From Plantago elongata (Eukaryota > Streptophyta > Magnoliopsida > Lamiales > Plantaginaceae), in contig JAYMSP010000828.1 of assembly GCA_036897095.1 (NCBI GenBank), positions 1-40,601 of the forward strand: a stretch of DNA of 40,601 bases, given 5' to 3'. Under the pieces are notes generated by a model, which was not told the DNA's origin, did no database searches, and worked only from the letters and a program-made list of their open reading frames with translations. Each line of letters opens with the position of its first letter. Within the stretch, counting starts at the first letter, position 1. A program made the translations under genes and the position numbers. Shown here piece after piece: positions 35,251 to 40,601 of this stretch.

Positions 35251-35394
35251 TTTCTTCTTTCAAGAACTCATCTCACAACATAAGATCACTTAACACTCAA
35301 CTACTACAATCAATCTGTTGGTCATCTGTGTGTTGAGAGGTTGAAAGGAAGTAAGAAATCAAATTAAACCAGTACTAATAAAAAGATTTAAAAG

Positions 35395-36379
35395 ATGATG
35401 TTAGGAAAGAGATCAAGGCCATCATCTGGTCCTGTAATGAAGAGGAACACCAGCATGACCGAGTTCACCTTGGAATTCGACGGCACTACATCTTCTGGAG
35501 GATCTATTCATCGGAACGCAGCCACTGGTTTCCCGCCATCTCCGCGCCTGCACCGCCGCAACTCGGAGCCGATGGAAGAGACTGCTAACTTCTTGAGGGT
35601 TTGTTTTATGTGCCAGCGCCGTCTTATTCCTGGCCGTGACATCTACATGTATAGGTACATCATCTCGCTTTTTAATCTATTCATTTATATTAATTCATTC
35701 GCTAATTATTATCATAAGTAAATATGACCCTCAATTTCTTGTTATTTTGAATTTTGATAGGTATTATTAACAAACTAAGTTCTTCATTTTTTCCACTTAT
35801 CTAGTTTTTGATTACTTGTGATGAACGAACGATGTACAATATCGTATTAGATGATTAATATAAATTAATAGATTCTATATAATTTTAGGAGTTCGACTAG
35901 TTCGATTTTTAGATAGTGAATTCTATAATGACATTAAATACTTTATTTTATGATTTTAATCTTTTTAATGAGATGGAATTCATATATGTAAGAATTATAC
36001 ATATCGTTTTAGATAAACGGATGAACATACATCTTGTGAAACTTTTGTATTTGTCAAGTGTTAAATTTGATTCAATTGGAGTTCTAGGACAAATAAGAAT
36101 AACAGAACGGAATCTTATTTTAAAGAAGAAAAGATGAATATTACTAGTTGTTCTTTTTTAAATGAATTATTAGAAAATTCTATAATAATGAAATGAAATT
36201 TATATAACAATTAACAATAATGAATTATATGGTGCAGGGGTGACAGCGCATTTTGCAGCCTGGAGTGTAGACACCAGCAAATAACGCAAGACGAGCGGAA
36301 AGAAAAGTTTTCTTTGCCTTCAAACAAGGAACTTCCAAGCTCTGCCACCACCGGAGGAGAAACCGTTGTCGCCATGTGA
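35395..36379 (+). CDS. FCS-like zinc finger (FLZ, DUF581) protein, two exons
   Basis: Exons 35395-35654 and 36238-36379 join in phase to 133 aa. The N-terminal half is basic and Ser/Thr-rich (MMLGKRSRPSSGPVMKRNTS). The FLZ domain spans about residues 66-110: FLRVCFMCQRRLIPGRDIYM, then YRGDSAFCSLECRHQQ. Zinc ligands Cys70, Cys73, Cys93 and Cys97 give the family spacing CX2C-X19-CX3C. The intron falls within the domain at the YR/GD position. FLZ proteins are plant-specific adaptors that bind SnRK1 kinase subunits and help tune energy, sugar and hormone responses. Two ATG codons in tandem open the frame; I took the first. Size and gene structure are normal and there are no lesions. Confidence 0.95.
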
Positions 36380-38315
36380 GACCGCCACGCGCCTATAGAC
36401 ATATAATATCGATAAACATCTTCCATCGCTAAGCCAATTAATCCCGATCGGATGCAAATGTATATATGTCTATCTATCTATCCATCGATCTATATATATT
36501 AAGGTTACCATACCATATTCGATATATGTAGATTCTAGTTAGTTAAGATCGATCTACGACCGGTCATCAAGGGTTTGTTTTGTGCACGTACCATGCGCTA
36601 CGATGGGACTAAGGTAGGTATGTATGGTGGGGCTGGTAGGGTTGAGCTTGCATTTTCATATGAGTGAGATTTGAAAACGAGACAAACATTTCCAGTGGTG
36701 TGCTAATTATATCAAAATGCTATGTACTTAAGTTACAAGCCAAAAAATGTCTATGCTCCAAATCTTTTAACTAGCTCTTTTTCTCCCTCAATATATGAGT
36801 TTTCTTCCTCTTTTAATTATTGTAGAATATGGTTCATATATCTCAACACATACATATGCCTAATAATGTAGCATTTCTATAAGTTTAGTTCCGTGTGCAA
36901 AAAAATTTATCTAGCACTGAACAAAAGTTGCAAAAAAATACAGCTGCGATACCACTAGTTAGAGAGTACGGTTTAAATATTCTACATACACAATTCTTTA
37001 TATATATGTCGTAGAGGTCGTATGCTAAGATGGAATAGGCCAGGCCGTAAAATGATACAAATGAGAATGTAATGCTTCTAAAACCAACGCTCATCCTTAA
37101 ATTAACCTCGCAAGATTCAAGGAATCCATCATATTAGGGGAAAATAGATTCCCTTAATTTGAGATTGATTAAAAAAAGAGGAAGTACCTTAACTATTGTA
37201 ATTTTTAACAAGAAAATATCCTAGAGGACCTAGACAAATAAATGTACTTGTATAAGGTAAAAGTAAAAGTAGTTGAAAAATCTAAAAGGAATAAAACCAA
37301 TATTAGACCACAATTAAAAGAAGAAAGGTACTTAAGCACTAACATGTGCACCGTTAGCGTCTTAATCTTAATCCTAATTATATCTCGTGACCACTTTGAA
37401 ATGGAAAACTTATCGCATCTTCTTTCAAATAGAAAACTTATCAATTTACGGATAGATGTGTAGGGGTAAATAATTGTGAACTACGTTCAATGATTTACTT
37501 AAAATTTCATGAACATTTTGCATGGCATCTTTAAATATTGTTTTCTTCACTACAATAATCTAGTCTTACATTTTTAGCTTTGGAAAAGGATGCATGTGAC
37601 CTTGAACTTTTATTGATTTCCATTTCCCTGCACGGTAATTATTACATTATTATTGTAGTTGCAAGAAAACTATAGGCGTGAAGGAGAGAGCTAATATGAG
37701 AGTGACTCTTGGAGAAAAAGTTGTCCTCCAAAAATTGATTATTATTTTTGCTTAGGACCACCATAACACCAATGTACCTCTATATGGTTGTTTAATTAAT
37801 TTGAAGAGCCCGGTAAATAAATTATAGCTAGCTTTAACGACGAGTATCTGCAAAGTATGCTTATTTAAGTTAGTAAAATGAGCAAAGGAAACATGTATGG
37901 AAAACTACCAACAAATATGTTCTGTCTGTAACTCTGTATTATAAAAAAAAAGCTACTGCAATTGTCAAGTGGAGTAATAACCAATTAAGATAGGATTCTA
38001 AAACTTGTAATGAGAATTGAGACACATATGGAGATGGATGGATACAACATACATAAAGTATGAAGACAAGACAAAAGTTATGCGTGCAAACCTGACTGAT
38101 GATCAGCTAGCTGTAGAATTTGGTCCACCCAAGAATTTGATGCTTTCATGAATTTTACGTTCATCATACGAATCCATTGGAAATTGAGTACACAAAAAAA
38201 CATATTCCAACTCTTACACTACTCAAATTGGATTAACTTCCTAGTAATTAATCTTCTATCAATACATAATAAAATTGGGAGTCATAAGATGGTACAGTAG
38301 AATTGAGCTGGAACA
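36380..38315. other. Intergenic AT-rich spacer
   Basis: FLZ 3' flank with a short TCTA microsatellite at about 36468-36496, then AT-rich DNA without recognisable genes or paired repeat ends. Confidence 0.4.
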
Positions 38316-38530
38316 GAAAGGCGGTAGTGCATCGTTCGATCCTTAGTGGAGAAATAAGGTGGTTTAGAAGGAAGGAGGAGGTTCAAGGTTCGATCACTGA
38401 TAGAGACATAAGATGGTTTAGGGCTATGCGTGGTTAATTGGTATGATTTAGAAAGGAGGAGGTTCAAGGTTCGATCATTGGTGAAAACATAAGGTGATTT
38501 AAGAGTAGTCGTGGTTGGTATAGAAGTAGA
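38316..38530. repeat. ~80-bp tandem repeat, 2.7 units, B-box-like core
   Basis: Units start at 38316 (shortened, 55 bases), 38371 (80 bases) and 38451 (~80 bases). The last two share GAGGAGGTTCAAGGTTCGAT, followed by ACATAAG and a variable G/T-rich spacer. GGTTCGATC resembles a Pol III B box. The minus-strand open frame across it (38282-38587) simply repeats TLNLLL and similar peptides and is not a gene. Confidence 0.75.
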
Positions 38531-39079
38531 ATAGGGTGTAATTGTAGTCTTGCCGTTTAAAAAAATACATAAACATAATAGAATCACTAATTCACTATAT
38601 ATAATCTCTTCGAAAACATAATAGAATCATCATATCCCGTATTGAAGATGACAGTCTCACTCTCGTCTTGATATGGTTGGTTGAGACATTTACCTGATTT
38701 CGTGAGGTGAACTAGCTAGTATGTCAAGTTAAGTTGTGAACTAATTGATCGGTTAAATTATTTAGGTAGGCTGGTTAGCTTGTCAATCAGTTAGACATTA
38801 TAAATACCGGTCTATTGCTAATATACTTTTACATTGTAAAGCTATATATTAAAAAATGAATAAAGGAAACACACCGCGAAGATCCAAGTTGTATGATACT
38901 ATGGTTAAAGAGCAACAATAGAACACACGCATTACTTGCTGACCTTAGAAAGAAACTCCAAGCTTGAGAGGAGATGATAATTGTGCTTATTAGTGATACA
39001 TTTTCTGATCATAAATATACAAAGTATTAACCAGTGATATACAAATTAAAGTTCACTAAGCTCCATGATAATACTTTTA
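38531..39079. other. Spacer before the copia element
   Basis: AT-rich, no gene. The true left edge of the LTR could lie somewhere in here. Confidence 0.3.
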
Positions 39080-39205
39080 GCGTGTATATATGTTTTGTAT
39101 ATAATTAGAGTTAGTTTTCTAATAGTACTCCATATATTAAGTTGTATCTCTAGTATAAATATCACATTGATGTTCAATAATACTCTAGGAAATTATATTC
39201 TTACA

Positions 39206-39217
39206 TGGTATCAAAGC
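39206..39217 (+). other. Primer-binding site of the copia element
   Basis: TGGTATCAAAGC, one base different from the common TGGTATCAGAGC complementary to the 3' end of initiator tRNA-Met. It lies directly after the LTR-terminal CA. Confidence 0.7.
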
Positions 39218-39255
39218 ACCTACCTTTACTCACTTACGGGTCTTCGGTTGCCTTT

Positions 39256-40601
39256 GTTTTCCATTGTTTCCCTCAACCACAACTCACAAACTTCAGGCCC
39301 GTTCCACACCTTGTGTCTTTCTCGGGGATCCCTCGAATCCGCGGATACAAATGCTATGACATCTCGAGTTGTAAAATCTTTATTGCTCGACATGTCGTTT
39401 TCGATGAAGCCTCCTTTCCCTGTTCTCAAGTTCATACGCCTGTCCCAACCGCCTACTACTTCTTGTAATCCCCGGTCGACCCCTACTTCCTTCATCAACT
39501 CTCTGCCACTGCCCCCTCTCGGCAAAACAGTCCGGCAGCCCCCTCTGCCCCTCCGGACGTGGTTGATCCTCAACCTGCTGTCCCTCCAGTAGTCTTGCCT
39601 TTAGCGCGGCCTGATGTTCCCCTGCCCGCTTCTACACCTCCACCCCCACAACTCCCTCCTACTCGGACTCGCATTCCTAATCCTAAGTACTATGGTCCCG
39701 ACTTTGTCAACTTAGCATCCTCTCAGGTTATTTCCCCTCTTCCGCATAGTCCAGTTGCTGCTCTAAGTGATCCGAACTGGAAGAATGCAATGATCGATGA
39801 GTTTAATGCTCTTATTGACAATAAGACTTGGGAGTTAGTTCCGAAACCTGGTAATGCGAACATTATTCGTTCGATGTGAATTTTTCGCCACAAAAAGAAC
39901 TCTGACGGTTCCTTTGAGCGGCATAAAGCCCGTATTGTAGGTGACGGCCGATCTTAGCAAAAATGTGTTGATTGCGATGAAACATTTAGCCCGGTTGTCA
40001 AACCGGCTTCTATGCGCACTGTTCTGAGCATTGCAATCTCTCACTCCTGGTCGATTCACCAATTAGATGTCAAGAATGCGTTTCTTCATGGCAATCTCTC
40101 TGAAACCATCTATATGCACCAACCTTTGGGGTTTCGGGATCCGCTATTGCCTGATCATGTCTGCCTCTTGAAGAAATCTCTTTATGGACTCAAGCAAGCC
40201 CCTCGCGCTTGGTATCAGTGATTTGCTGATCATATTTCTTCAATCGATTTCTCTCACATCACGGTTGATCACTCTCTGTTTATCTATTGGCGCAACAGTG
40301 GTATTGCCTACATTCTTCTTTATGTTGACGATATTATTCTTACGGCGTCTACCGACACTTTTTGCCAATCTATCATGTCATACTTGAGTGTTGAATTCGC
40401 TATGAAGGATCTCAGCCCGCTCAGTTACTTCTTGGGTGTTGCAGTTACACGACATGATGATGGTCTCTTTCTCTCTCAAAAACAGTTTGCTGCCGAGCTT
40501 CTTGAAAGGGCCGGGATGTCACAATGCAACTCTTCACCGACGCTAATAGACACCAAACCAAAGCTCAGTGCCTCGCATGATGTTCCAATTGATGATCCTA
40601 C
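39256..40601 (+). pseudogene. Copia pol remnant: integrase tail plus reverse transcriptase, four stops
   Basis: A single reading frame is kept across the whole stretch. The integrase tail has YKCYDISSCKIFIARHVVFD (39340-39405). A proline-rich linker follows (39540-39680). The reverse transcriptase shows [70 protein letters not shown] and the catalytic YVDD (40321-40332), then SYFLGV. Stops occur at 39466-39468 (TAA), 39877-39879 (TGA), 39955-39957 (TAG) and 40219-40221 (TGA), with no frameshift. The product would have copied element RNA into DNA; it is inactive. The frame is still open at the window end. Confidence 0.88.

Larger units (their letters stand above)
39080..40601 (+). mobile_element. 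Truncated Ty1/copia retrotransposon (runs off the window)
   Basis: AT-rich LTR-like sequence with TATAAATA near 39153 ends in CA at 39204-39205. TGGTATCAAAGC (39206-39217) follows at once, a near match to the initiator-methionine tRNA primer-binding site. Downstream, integrase C-terminal sequence appears within ~130 bases, so gag, protease and most of integrase are deleted. The order integrase then reverse transcriptase is the Ty1/copia order. The left LTR edge is a guess; RNase H and the right LTR would lie beyond 40601. Confidence 0.8.

Noticed and set aside
38282..38587. 101-codon minus-strand open frame with internal peptide repeats
   Set aside because: The peptide repeats simply mirror the 80-bp DNA tandem repeat; no start context or family.
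39226..39573. 115-codon minus-strand open frame
   Set aside because: It is antisense to the copia integrase tail and proline-rich linker, whose frame is clearly the real one.

Overview
The window is nuclear DNA of a flowering plant, most likely a core eudicot. It has spliced genes with GT/AG introns, plant-specific families (BXL-type GH3 xylosidase, FLZ zinc finger, GH5 with a fascin-like insert, organellar mTERF), AT-rich intergenic DNA, and degraded PIF/Harbinger, Mutator-like, MITE and Ty1/copia sequences. No species can be named from sequence alone. All exon coordinates were read by eye from splice consensus, reading phase and family conservation.

Layout, left to right. 1-1650 is AT-rich and geneless. 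1651-4377 holds two Harbinger-like elements lying head to tail around a single TTA; the first carries an ORF1 (Myb/NAM-associated type) pseudogene on the minus strand. 4844-10057 (minus) is a nine-exon WD40 gene, 443 aa, with a 2.7-kb third intron and two long C homopolymers in its fifth. 10.2-14.1 kb is intergenic, with a tRNA-related SINE-like copy, an oriented ATAGTTTTAA-type repeat field and a Mutator-like PB1-domain remnant. 14145-17479 (plus) is a six-exon beta-xylosidase, 771 aa, closest to BXL7. 18788-20710 (plus) is a five-exon Sec14/CRAL-TRIO gene, 329 aa, with an 801-bp leader intron. 20.7-23.8 kb is intergenic with one strong hairpin. 23860-25016 (plus) is an intronless mTERF gene broken by a stop and a 1-nt frameshift. 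25-28.8 kb is rich in MITEs and small tandem repeats, including an exact 3 x 106-bp array. 28809-31639 (plus) is an eight-exon GH5 exo-glucanase-like gene, 504 aa. 31.6-35.4 kb is AT-rich with a 109-bp MITE. 35395-36379 (plus) is a two-exon FLZ gene, 133 aa. 38.3 kb has an 80-bp tandem array. 39.1 kb to the window end is a truncated Ty1/copia element with LTR end, primer-binding site, integrase tail and reverse transcriptase.

The genes do not form a cluster with a common pathway. The xylosidase and the GH5 enzyme are both predicted secreted wall/glucan hydrolases, but they lie 11 kb apart with unrelated genes between them. I found no convincing new multi-gene system. The most useful observations are the back-to-back Harbinger pair and its shrunken relative at 25.9 kb, transposon ORFs broken only by stop codons, the mTERF lesions, and several unexplained structured repeats.
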